Below are positions 1 to 5,114 of a stretch of 5,399 nucleotides of DNA, piece after piece. The translations under genes were made by a program, and so were the position numbers. Positions within the stretch are counted from its first letter, which is position 1. Every line of letters starts with the position of its first letter. The DNA is taken from NCBI GenBank assembly GCA_023423475.1, contig JAFAFN010000147.1, positions 1-5,399 of the forward strand. Direction: 5' to 3'. The notes beneath the pieces are model-generated. The model was not told where the DNA came from. It made no database searches and saw only the letters and a program-made list of their open reading frames with translations. The stretch is from Actinomycetes bacterium. GTDB lineage: Bacteria > Actinomycetota > Acidimicrobiia > Acidimicrobiales > Microtrichaceae.

Positions 1-176
1 CTGCTGCACCACGCCCGACTGCTCGCCGAGCTGCAGCGAGACATCGATGCCCTGCGGGCGCCGGACTGGGTGCGCAGCTCCGCCGAGCCTGTGAGTACCG
101 ACTCGAGGACCCGGCCGTCACCGAGCACGAGCGCGGCGCGCTGCAACGGCTGGCAGCACGCGGGATCGGGAGATGA
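1..176 (+). pseudogene. 3' end of an unrecognised gene, apparently frameshifted
   Basis: The first ~90 bases read well in the frame starting at base 1, giving a helical, Leu/Glu/Arg-rich stretch (LLAELQRDIDALRAPDWV) with G/C-rich third positions. Beyond about base 90 that frame turns into Ser/Pro/Arg/Gly-rich text typical of a shadow frame. The frame starting at base 93 then looks protein-like (EYRLEDPAVTEHERGALQRL) and ends at TGA 174-176. It has no usable start codon of its own. The simplest reading is one gene entering from the left whose frame changes once between about 65 and 95; a one-base deletion or a sequencing error would do this. It converges on the patatin gene, with 55 bp between the stops. 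I do not recognise the family. Alternatively, the first frame really continues to the stop at 325-327, overlapping the patatin gene antisense, which I find less likely. Confidence 0.35.
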
Positions 177-231
177 CCCTGAGCGTCGGGTTCAGCGGTC
201 CGGCCCCGATGATCGCCTCGCCCATCCGGCC

Positions 232-1287
232 TCAGGCGTCGTCGGCAGCCGTGGTCGAGAGCTCGTCGAGCTGCTCGTCGATCGCCTCGTCCTCGGCCGC
301 ACCGGTGACGATGGCACCGTCGGGTGACGCGGCGACGCGCTCGGCCTGGCGGGCGGATCGGCGACGTGCAGAGAGCGACAGCCGTTCGATCGGCGCGAGC
401 AGCTCGGTGCCGCGGCGCCGCTCCCCCGCCTCGGCTGCACGCTCGTCGAGGAACCGGGCCGAGTTCTCGTAGCCCTGGGCGACGAGCTCGTCGGTGTGGC
501 CGAAGTCGTCGTACTTCAGCTCCGGACGCCGACCCGGCGGCAGCACGATCGCCTCGACCTTCGCCGGCAGCGCGGCGAGGTCGTGGGCGAAGCGGCTGTT
601 GCGGGCGATCCAGTAGGCGAGCAGCGCGCCGTCCAGCGGGCGCTTGATCTCGACGTCGGGCCGTCCGTGGGGCCCCACGTGCAGCACGTAGATCGTGCGG
701 CAGCCCAGCTCCACCGCACGCGCGATGGGGACGTTGTCGATCACGCCGCCGTCCATGTAGCGGCGACCGTCGATGACCACCGGCGGATAGACCGCTGGCA
801 GTGCAGCGGACGCGAGGATCGACGTGACCAGGTCGCCCTCGTCGAACCAGCGCTCGACCGCGTCCTCGACATCGGCGGCGACGCACTGGAACGGCAGCGC
901 GAGCTCCTCGATGCGGCGCTCCTCGCCGAGCAGCGCCTCGAGGCCGGCACGCAGGCCCTCGTTGCTGTGCAGCGACGCGCCCTTGCGCAGCAGCTGCACC
1001 GCCGAGGGGATGCGGGACGAGGGCATGAGCGTGTGCGAGGTGGTGTCCCGCCAGTGCTGCTCGAGCCGGGTGACGCCCTCGAGGGTGGGATCCGCGGCGA
1101 ATCCGGCGCCGTTGAGCGCGCCGACCGAGCAGCCGAGCACCACGTCGGGAACGATGTCGCGCTCGGCGAGCGCCCGCAGCATGCCCACCTGGATCGAGCC
1201 GAGGTTGCCGCCGCCGGAGAGCACGAAGGCGACCCTCGGGCGACGCCGCGGTCCGTCGCGGCGGGTGAGCTCGCGCAGCGTGGGCAT
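232..1287 (-). CDS. Patatin-like phospholipase family protein
   Basis: This is a 351-residue patatin-like serine hydrolase, expected to cleave acyl esters of phospholipids or other lipids with a Ser-Asp dyad. The motifs appear in order: a glycine-rich oxyanion-hole loop SGGGNLG at residues 24-30, the nucleophile elbow GCSVG with Ser54, the ASAALPAVYPPV segment at 159-170, and DGG with the catalytic Asp179. All catalytic elements are intact. The oxyanion loop has Leu where many patatins have Arg or Lys (GGGxRG). Residues from about 285 onward form a low-complexity tail, first Arg/Ala/Glu-rich and then acidic, outside the catalytic domain. There is no signal peptide or membrane segment, so a cytoplasmic or peripheral protein is likely. 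The ATG at 1287 lies 19 bp past the hydrolase stop and lacks a clear Shine-Dalgarno sequence, so translation may depend on coupling to the upstream gene. It is the last gene of the pyk operon. The substrate is unknown. Confidence 0.9.
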   Translation of the reverse strand: MPTLRELTRRDGPRRRPRVAFVLSGGGNLGSIQVGMLRALAERDIVPDVVLGCSVGALNGAGFAADPTLEGVTRLEQHWRDTTSHTLMPSSRIPSAVQLLRKGASLHSNEGLRAGLEALLGEERRIEELALPFQCVAADVEDAVERWFDEGDLVTSILASAALPAVYPPVVIDGRRYMDGGVIDNVPIARAVELGCRTIYVLHVGPHGRPDVEIKRPLDGALLAYWIARNSRFAHDLAALPAKVEAIVLPPGRRPELKYDDFGHTDELVAQGYENSARFLDERAAEAGERRRGTELLAPIERLSLSARRRSARQAERVAASPDGAIVTGAAEDEAIDEQLDELSTTAADDA

Positions 1288-1306
1288 GGCGGGGATCGTA
1301 GGAGCC

Positions 1307-2155
1307 TCAGCGCTGCGTGCGCGCGACGGCGGCGCGCACGAAGCGGGCGAAGTCGTCGGGATGCGACAGGTGGGCGCCGTGTCCCGACTCGGTGATCTCG
1401 ATCATCCAGGCATCCGGCAGCGCGAGCTGCAACTGCACCGCGCTGCGTCGGAGGTGCTCCGCGCTGCGTCCGCCGGCGCCGACCACGACCGGCACATTGA
1501 CCGCGGCGAGGTCGACGCTCGTGTCGGGTGCTCGCAGGTCGCGGAGCTCGTCGAGCAGGGCGGGACCCTCGCTGCGACGGGCCGATCGGTCGCGCTCCCG
1601 CAGTCGGCTCCAGGTGTGCTCCCCCACCATCAGGCGGTAGAAGAACTCGGCACCGGCCTCGGGGCCCTCCCGGTCCGCGACGTCCACGGACCCGCCGCCC
1701 ACCGAGGCGCGCGAGTCGTCGAGCCACGGCGCAGGTGACTCGAACGCGCCGACGCCGTCGAGCCGCGGGCCCGAGCGAGCGGCGAGGGCCAACGCGATCG
1801 TGCCGCCCAAGCTGTGGCCCACCACGACGACCGAGGTCGCGCCCGACGCCTCGATCACGGCCGACAGGTCCGACGCGTGGTCCTCGACGGTCCCGCGTCC
1901 GACGACGTACGGCGAGTCGCCGTAGCCACGGCGGTCGTACGCGAGCACGTCGAGGTCGGGGAGGCGACGCATCGCCCGCCCGAAGCTGGCCGCCCGGTCC
2001 ATCGCGCCGTGCACCAGCACCACGGTCGGCAGGTCGTCCTCGACATCGGGTCGCCGGCGACGCACCACCGAGAGCCCGTCCACCTCGAAGCGCTCGGCCG
2101 ACGCCGGCGACAGGCGCGTCGGATCCGCAGGCGCGGTGTCCGACGACGAGCTCAC
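1307..2155 (-). CDS. Alpha/beta hydrolase fold protein
   Basis: This is a 282-residue alpha/beta hydrolase. I chose GTG at 2155-2153 because it overlaps the pyruvate kinase stop as GTGA, a classic translational-coupling arrangement. The longer upstream reading adds 38 Arg/Gly-rich residues that are only the kinase gene read in another frame. Visible elements are the oxyanion HG motif (VLVHGAMD, His49-Gly50), the strand and turn YDRRGYGDS at 73-81, the nucleophile elbow GHSLGG with Ser115, and a C-terminal GHGAHLSHP segment whose His259 is the likely catalytic histidine. The usual acid after strand 7 is not obvious, because that loop reads VVVGAGGRSAEH. Glu139 in FESPAPW, after strand 6, is a possible substitute. 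The fold covers esterases, lipases, thioesterases, epoxide hydrolases and C-C bond hydrolases, and the sequence does not decide between them. No signal peptide is seen. It lies between pyk and the patatin gene, probably in one transcript. Confidence 0.9.
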   Translation of the reverse strand: MSSSSDTAPADPTRLSPASAERFEVDGLSVVRRRRPDVEDDLPTVVLVHGAMDRAASFGRAMRRLPDLDVLAYDRRGYGDSPYVVGRGTVEDHASDLSAVIEASGATSVVVVGHSLGGTIALALAARSGPRLDGVGAFESPAPWLDDSRASVGGGSVDVADREGPEAGAEFFYRLMVGEHTWSRLRERDRSARRSEGPALLDELRDLRAPDTSVDLAAVNVPVVVGAGGRSAEHLRRSAVQLQLALPDAWMIEITESGHGAHLSHPDDFARFVRAAVARTQR

Positions 2156-3585
2156 GGGACCGTCATCATGCGGAGCACGTCGGTCGCGTGCATGCCCGCG
2201 CTGCCGGCACCGGCGAGCACCGCGACGACCTCGCCCGAACGCACCAGGCCCTGGTCCCTCGCGATGCACACCAGGTCGTCCATGGCGCGCATGTCGTCGA
2301 CTCGGTGCGGTGCGAACAGCGGCGTCGCTCCCCAGCTGAGCGACAGCTGCCGCAACGTGCGCTCCTGCGGGCTGAAGGCGATGAGCGGCATCTTGGGGCG
2401 GAAGCGGGCGATCGAACGCACCGTGAATCCCGACTCCGAGATGCAGATGATCGCGGCGACACCCATCTCGGTCGCCGCTCGCCAGGTGGCGCCGGTCATG
2501 GCGTCGGTGAGACGGGCCGGGCCGGCACCGACGGCCTCTTTCCGTAGCAGGCGGATGCGTCGGGCCCAGGCGTCGTAGTCGAACTCCTGGTCCGCCCGAT
2601 CCGCGACCCGGGCCATCGTCGCGACGGTGTTGACGGGATCATGGCCGACCGCGCTCTCGGCCGAGAGCATCACCGCGGACGAGCCGTCGAACACGGCGTT
2701 CGCGACGTCGGAGACCTCGGCACGGGTCGGCGCGGGCGAGGTCACCATCGACTCGAACATCTGGGTCGCGGTGATCACCGGCTTGCCCAGCGCGATGCAG
2801 TCCCGGATGATCCGCTTCTGCACGTGGGGCAGTTCCTCGATGCCCAGCTCGGAGCCGAGGTCGCCACGAGCGACCATGATCGCCCCGGATGCCTCGATGA
2901 TGCCCTCGAGGTTGTCGACCGCAGCACGGGTCTCGATCTTCGCCACCAGCAGCGGGCCCCTCGGGTACGGCTCGGTGCCGACCTTGCGGATGTCGTGACC
3001 CGATCGGACGAACGACAACGCCACCATGTCGACGCCGACGTCGACGAACGCGTCGAGCTTGACCAGGTCCTCCGGTGTCGGCGACGCGATGCCGAGTCGC
3101 TCGGACGGGACGTGCAGCCCGGGGCGGCCCTGGACCGGACCACCGTGGGCGACCATGGCGGTCGCGCTGGTGGCGTCGACGGACTCGACCTGGAGCATCA
3201 CGCTGCCGTCGCCGACGGCGAGCACGTCACCGGGATGGATGTCCGCCAGCAGGTTCTCGTAGTCGACGCCGAGGACCGTGCCGTCGGAGCTGTCACGGCC
3301 GGGCACGAGCTGCACGGTGGTCCCCGCAGCCAGCTCGATCGCGGTGTTGCCGAAGGAGCCGAGGCGGACCTTCGGTCCGGGCAGGTCCACCATGATCCCG
3401 AGGTTGCGCCCGGCCTCGGCGGCGACACGCCGGATGAGGTGGTAGCGCTCCAGCGCATCGTCGATGCTGCCGTGTGCGAGGCCGAGGCGAGCCACGTCCA
3501 TGCCGGCGTCGATCATCTTGCGGAGTACCGGTGCCGAGTCCGACGCGGGCCCGATGGTGGCGATGATCTTCGTGCGGCGTGCCAT
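2152..3585 (-). CDS. pyk: Pyruvate kinase, variant subfamily
   Basis: This 477-residue protein has normal pyruvate kinase length. The enzyme transfers phosphate from phosphoenolpyruvate to ADP, giving pyruvate and ATP in the last step of glycolysis. The N-terminus RRTKIIATIGPASDS is diagnostic. Active-site residues are present: Arg33, Asp67, Lys216 and Glu218 (VAKIE), Asp242 (MVARGDLG) and Thr274 (ITATQM). The B domain spans roughly 75-160 and the C-terminal domain roughly 340-477. Several positions deviate. The usual RLNFSHG is RLGLAHG at 33-39, so the Asn and Ser that help bind K+ are Gly35 and Ala37. The D-T-K-G-P-E motif reads DLPGPKVR at 67-74, with Lys72 where K+-dependent enzymes have Glu. 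The end of the B domain reads RPGLHVPSERL instead of KGVNLPG. Catalysis probably survives without a monovalent cation. ATG 3585 opens the conserved N-terminus. It is the first gene of a three-gene operon and may be a second paralogue rather than the main glycolytic enzyme. Confidence 0.95.
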   Translation of the reverse strand: MARRTKIIATIGPASDSAPVLRKMIDAGMDVARLGLAHGSIDDALERYHLIRRVAAEAGRNLGIMVDLPGPKVRLGSFGNTAIELAAGTTVQLVPGRDSSDGTVLGVDYENLLADIHPGDVLAVGDGSVMLQVESVDATSATAMVAHGGPVQGRPGLHVPSERLGIASPTPEDLVKLDAFVDVGVDMVALSFVRSGHDIRKVGTEPYPRGPLLVAKIETRAAVDNLEGIIEASGAIMVARGDLGSELGIEELPHVQKRIIRDCIALGKPVITATQMFESMVTSPAPTRAEVSDVANAVFDGSSAVMLSAESAVGHDPVNTVATMARVADRADQEFDYDAWARRIRLLRKEAVGAGPARLTDAMTGATWRAATEMGVAAIICISESGFTVRSIARFRPKMPLIAFSPQERTLRQLSLSWGATPLFAPHRVDDMRAMDDLVCIARDQGLVRSGEVVAVLAGAGSAGMHATDVLRMMTVP

Positions 3586-3591
3586 CTCCGC

Positions 3592-3597
3592 AGGCTA
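3592..3597 (-). promoter_or_regulatory. Candidate -10 element for leaderless pyk transcription
   Basis: On the minus strand, TAGCCT (a TAnnnT -10 hexamer) ends six bases before the pyk ATG, so a start site about seven bases downstream would fall on or next to the A of ATG. The GGAG of the sequence GCGGAG-ATG touches the start codon and is too close to serve as a Shine-Dalgarno site. Both points fit a leaderless mRNA, which is common in actinobacteria. No good -35 is visible 17-18 bases upstream. A six-base match in GC-rich DNA is weak evidence by itself. Confidence 0.35.
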
Positions 3598-3618
3598 CGC
3601 CCGCACCACTCGGCCGCG

Positions 3619-3636
3619 GTGACGGATATCGGTCAC
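3619..3636. promoter_or_regulatory. 18-bp near-palindrome upstream of pyk, candidate operator
   Basis: GTGACGGATATCGGTCAC is symmetric apart from two G positions: GTGAC/GTCAC arms flank a GATATC core. Its centre is about 42 bases upstream of the pyk start codon. If transcription is leaderless, that is about -42, a position used by class II activators and also suitable for a repressor overlapping the -35 region. The symmetry is seen directly; binding by a regulator is inferred, and the regulator family is unknown. Confidence 0.35.
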
Positions 3637-3638
3637 TC

Positions 3639-3699
3639 CCCCACACGACATCCGCCCCGTTCTCGCGGTGATCACAACGAGAACGAGGCGGATGTGGGG
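3639..3699 (-). terminator. Long GC-rich hairpin between the acyl-CoA dehydrogenase gene and pyk
   Basis: Three paired blocks form an extended stem. CCCCA 3639-3643 pairs with 3695-3699, CATCCGCC 3649-3656 with 3687-3694, and CGTTCTCG 3658-3665 with 3678-3685. The interruptions are a five-base bulge (3644-3648) and one C/A mismatch (3657/3686). The loop is 12 bases and contains the palindrome GTGATCAC. That makes 21 pairs, far more than expected by chance. It begins about 95 bases after the dehydrogenase stop, so transcription termination is the simplest role. There is no T-tract, but actinobacterial hairpin terminators often lack one. A protein-binding inverted repeat is the main alternative. 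Confidence 0.5.
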
Positions 3700-3719
3700 C
3701 AGGTCTCGGCGGTCGAACC

Positions 3720-3745
3720 GCTCAGCTGCGGGGCACGTCCTTCCA
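3720..3745 (-). repeat. Direct repeat copy A: displaced duplicate of the dehydrogenase gene's 3' end
   Basis: These 26 bases are identical to 3792-3817, where they encode the last seven residues and stop of the acyl-CoA dehydrogenase (WKDVPRS, TGA). The offset is exactly 72 bases (24 codons), so the copy is in the same frame as the real gene. Similarity continues at lower identity. Just before the match, copy A reads GCG GCT GCC (AAA) where the gene has GAG GCC GCG (EAA). After both stops a related GC...CGACCG stretch follows. It has no start of its own and follows a TGA in the same frame at 3781-3779, so it is probably not translated. It looks like the relic of a tandem dehydrogenase paralogue or an old local duplication. 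Confidence 0.75.
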
Positions 3746-3791
3746 GGCAGCCGCTCCCCTGTCACTCTTCGCTGGCGCTCATCGGTCGGAG

Positions 3792-3817
3792 GCTCAGCTG
3801 CGGGGCACGTCCTTCCA
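3792..3817 (-). repeat. Direct repeat copy B: within the dehydrogenase 3' end
   Basis: This is the partner of the 3720-3745 repeat. It covers the codons for WKDVPRS, the TGA stop and two bases beyond. Copy B is the functional one because it lies in the complete reading frame. Confidence 0.75.
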
Positions 3818-4996
3818 CGCGGCCTCCTTGTCGACGCGCACGTCGCCGGGGAGGCCCAGGACGCGTTCGCCGATGATGTTCTTCAGGACTTCGGAGGTGC
3901 CGCCCTCGATCGAGTTGGCGCGAGCACGCAGGAAGTTCTTGAACATGTCGTCGCTGAACAGCGCGTGTCGGGGACGGCTGAACTCGTAGGACTCGTAGAG
4001 CATGCCGGCGGGTCCCATCAGGTCGAGCGCCAGGTTGTAGATCGCCTTGTTGAGCTCGGCCATCGCGAGCTTGGCGACCGACCCCTCCGGCCCCGGGGTG
4101 CCGGCGGTCCGCAGCTGCGAGGCGCGGATGTTGGTGAGTCGGTTGACCTCGGCCTGCACCCAGAGCTGGGTGACCTGGTCACGCTGGACCGGGTCCTTGT
4201 GCTCGACCGCGTTCCAGGTCTCGATCAGGTGACCGATCGGACCGGCGCCGCGCGGAGGTGTGCCGCCGCCGATCGAGACGCGCTCGTTCATGAGAGTGGT
4301 GATCGACACGGGCCAGCCGCGGCCGACCTCGTCGAGGCGCATCGAGTCGGGGATGCGCACGTCGGTCAGGTACACCTCGTTGAACTCCGCCTCGCCGGTC
4401 ATCTGGCGCAGCGGACGCACCTCGACCCCCGGCGCGTTCATGTCGACGATGAACGCCGTGATGCCGCGGTGCTTGGGAAGATCGGGATCGGTGCGTGCGA
4501 TCACCAGGCCGTACGACGAGATGTGGGCGAGCGTGGTCCAGACCTTCTGTCCGTTGACGATCCACTCGTCGCCGTCGCGCTCCGCCCTCATCGCGAGCGA
4601 CGCGACGTCGGAGCCGGCGCCGGGCTCGGAGAACATCTGGCACCAGATGTGCTCGTTCGAGAACAGCGACCGGAGCATGTCCTTCTGCTCGTCGGTGCCG
4701 TGGGTGAGCACCGCGGGCCCGCACATCCCGTAGCCGATCGGGTTCTTCGTGCCCCCGATCGGCCCACCGGCCGCGCTGACGCGCTCGATCACGGTGCGCT
4801 GGAGCTTCGGGCTGACCCCCAGCCCGCCGTTGCCCTCGGGGAAGTGCACCCAGGCGAGCCCCGCATCGAACTGCGCCTCGAGGAAGGCGCGCTCGTCCGT
4901 GCTCGACGGCGGGTGGTCGGCGAGCAGCTGCTCGACCGCTGCGATGACCCGTACCTCGTCCGCGTCCTGCGTCGTCGCGTCCTGTGTGACCGTCAT
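3794..4996 (-). CDS. Acyl-CoA dehydrogenase family protein
   Basis: This 400-residue FAD-dependent enzyme has the usual length of the family, which introduces an alpha-beta double bond into an acyl-CoA and passes electrons to electron-transfer flavoprotein. The N-terminal helical domain carries the conserved FPEGNGGLG at 52-60. The central beta domain has the FAD/substrate motif MFSEPGAGSDVASL at 121-134 and the signature WIVNGQKVWTT at 145-155. The C-terminal helical domain ends with RANSIEGGTSEVLKNIIGER, in which Glu364 aligns with the catalytic base of medium-chain acyl-CoA dehydrogenase, so the protein appears catalytically competent. Chain length or substrate class cannot be read from sequence; fatty acids, branched acids and sterol side chains are all possible, and some actinobacterial relatives act as heteromers with a second subunit. 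No partner gene is visible here. ATG 4996 is supported by AGGGGG six bases upstream. A TetR-like palindrome 23 bases before the start suggests repression relieved by a ligand. The last codons recur downstream at 3720-3745. Confidence 0.95.
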   Translation of the reverse strand: MTVTQDATTQDADEVRVIAAVEQLLADHPPSSTDERAFLEAQFDAGLAWVHFPEGNGGLGVSPKLQRTVIERVSAAGGPIGGTKNPIGYGMCGPAVLTHGTDEQKDMLRSLFSNEHIWCQMFSEPGAGSDVASLAMRAERDGDEWIVNGQKVWTTLAHISSYGLVIARTDPDLPKHRGITAFIVDMNAPGVEVRPLRQMTGEAEFNEVYLTDVRIPDSMRLDEVGRGWPVSITTLMNERVSIGGGTPPRGAGPIGHLIETWNAVEHKDPVQRDQVTQLWVQAEVNRLTNIRASQLRTAGTPGPEGSVAKLAMAELNKAIYNLALDLMGPAGMLYESYEFSRPRHALFSDDMFKNFLRARANSIEGGTSEVLKNIIGERVLGLPGDVRVDKEAAWKDVPRS

Positions 4997-5002
4997 GGTC
5001 GA

Positions 5003-5008
5003 CCCCCT
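5003..5008 (-). promoter_or_regulatory. Ribosome binding site of the acyl-CoA dehydrogenase gene
   Basis: On the minus strand AGGGGG lies six bases before ATG 4996. It is the clearest Shine-Dalgarno-like sequence in the window and fixes the start of the dehydrogenase. Confidence 0.65.
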
Positions 5009-5019
5009 GGTGTCTGAAG

Positions 5020-5039
5020 ACTTGACCGTGCGGTCAAGT
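5020..5039. promoter_or_regulatory. 20-bp palindromic operator, TetR-type
   Basis: ACTTGACCGTGCGGTCAAGT has two perfectly complementary 9-base arms around a 2-base centre. It lies 23 bases upstream of the dehydrogenase start codon. TetR-family repressors of lipid catabolism genes in actinobacteria commonly use short palindromes of this size directly upstream of acyl-CoA dehydrogenase genes. No regulator gene is in the window, so the protein is unknown and the family assignment is an inference from form and context. A -10-like TAACTT (5041-5036, minus strand) overlaps its upstream edge, so binding would block transcription. Confidence 0.65.
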
Positions 5040-5041
5040 TA
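5036..5041 (-). promoter_or_regulatory. Possible -10 element of the acyl-CoA dehydrogenase gene
   Basis: TAACTT on the minus strand fits the TAnnnT pattern and would give a start site near 5029 and a leader of about 33 bases that includes the AGGGGG site. No good -35 is seen 17-19 bases upstream. It overlaps the palindrome, as expected for a repressed promoter. Confidence 0.25.
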
Positions 5042-5076
5042 GCCCCTCGGTGCGGAGCATGGGACCGCGACCCGCC

Positions 5077-5094
5077 CCGGGCGATCGTTCCCGG
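5077..5094 (-). terminator. Weak hairpin after the SirB1-like gene
   Basis: CCGGG (5077-5081) and CCCGG (5090-5094) form a five-pair stem with an eight-base loop, starting about 20 bases after the stop of the SirB1-like gene. There is no T-tract, and a short GC stem like this can arise by chance in such DNA. It could end the upstream transcript. Confidence 0.2.
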
Positions 5095-5114
5095 TGTGGT
5101 CGTCCAGTTGGGGG

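Noticed and set aside
177..231. Possible terminator between the convergent genes
   Set aside because: I looked for a stem in this 55-bp gap and found only four-base pairings, such as GATG with CATC, that do not extend.
173..472. Plus-strand frame of 99 codons starting between the two convergent genes
   Set aside because: Most of it is antisense to the patatin gene tail, it is low complexity (Ser/Ala/Arg), and its upstream sequence shows no convincing ribosome binding site.
741..1727. Minus-strand frame (328 codons) spanning the patatin and hydrolase genes
   Set aside because: It reads both real genes out of frame and gives Arg/Ser/Ala-rich text without motifs.
2156..2269. Upstream ATG for the hydrolase at 2269
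   Set aside because: The extra 38 residues are Arg/Gly-rich and lie wholly inside the pyruvate kinase gene; the GTGA overlap start is far more plausible.
1528..2547. Plus-strand open frame (339 codons) opposite the hydrolase and pyk end
   Set aside because: The composition is extreme (Arg/Pro/Ser repeats), which marks a shadow frame.
3668..3675. GTGATCAC as a CRP-like site
   Set aside because: It is only an 8-base palindrome in the hairpin loop, without the spaced TGTGA/TCACA layout of a CRP site.
2641..3876. Plus-strand open frame (411 codons) opposite pyk
   Set aside because: It mirrors the pyruvate kinase gene, runs across the intergenic palindromes into the dehydrogenase end, and shows no domain or start signal.
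3668..5017. Long plus-strand open frame (449 codons) opposite the acyl-CoA dehydrogenase gene
   Set aside because: It is antisense to a clearly conserved gene, its residues are Arg/Asp/Gly/His-rich with no recognisable motif, and long antisense frames are expected in GC-rich DNA.
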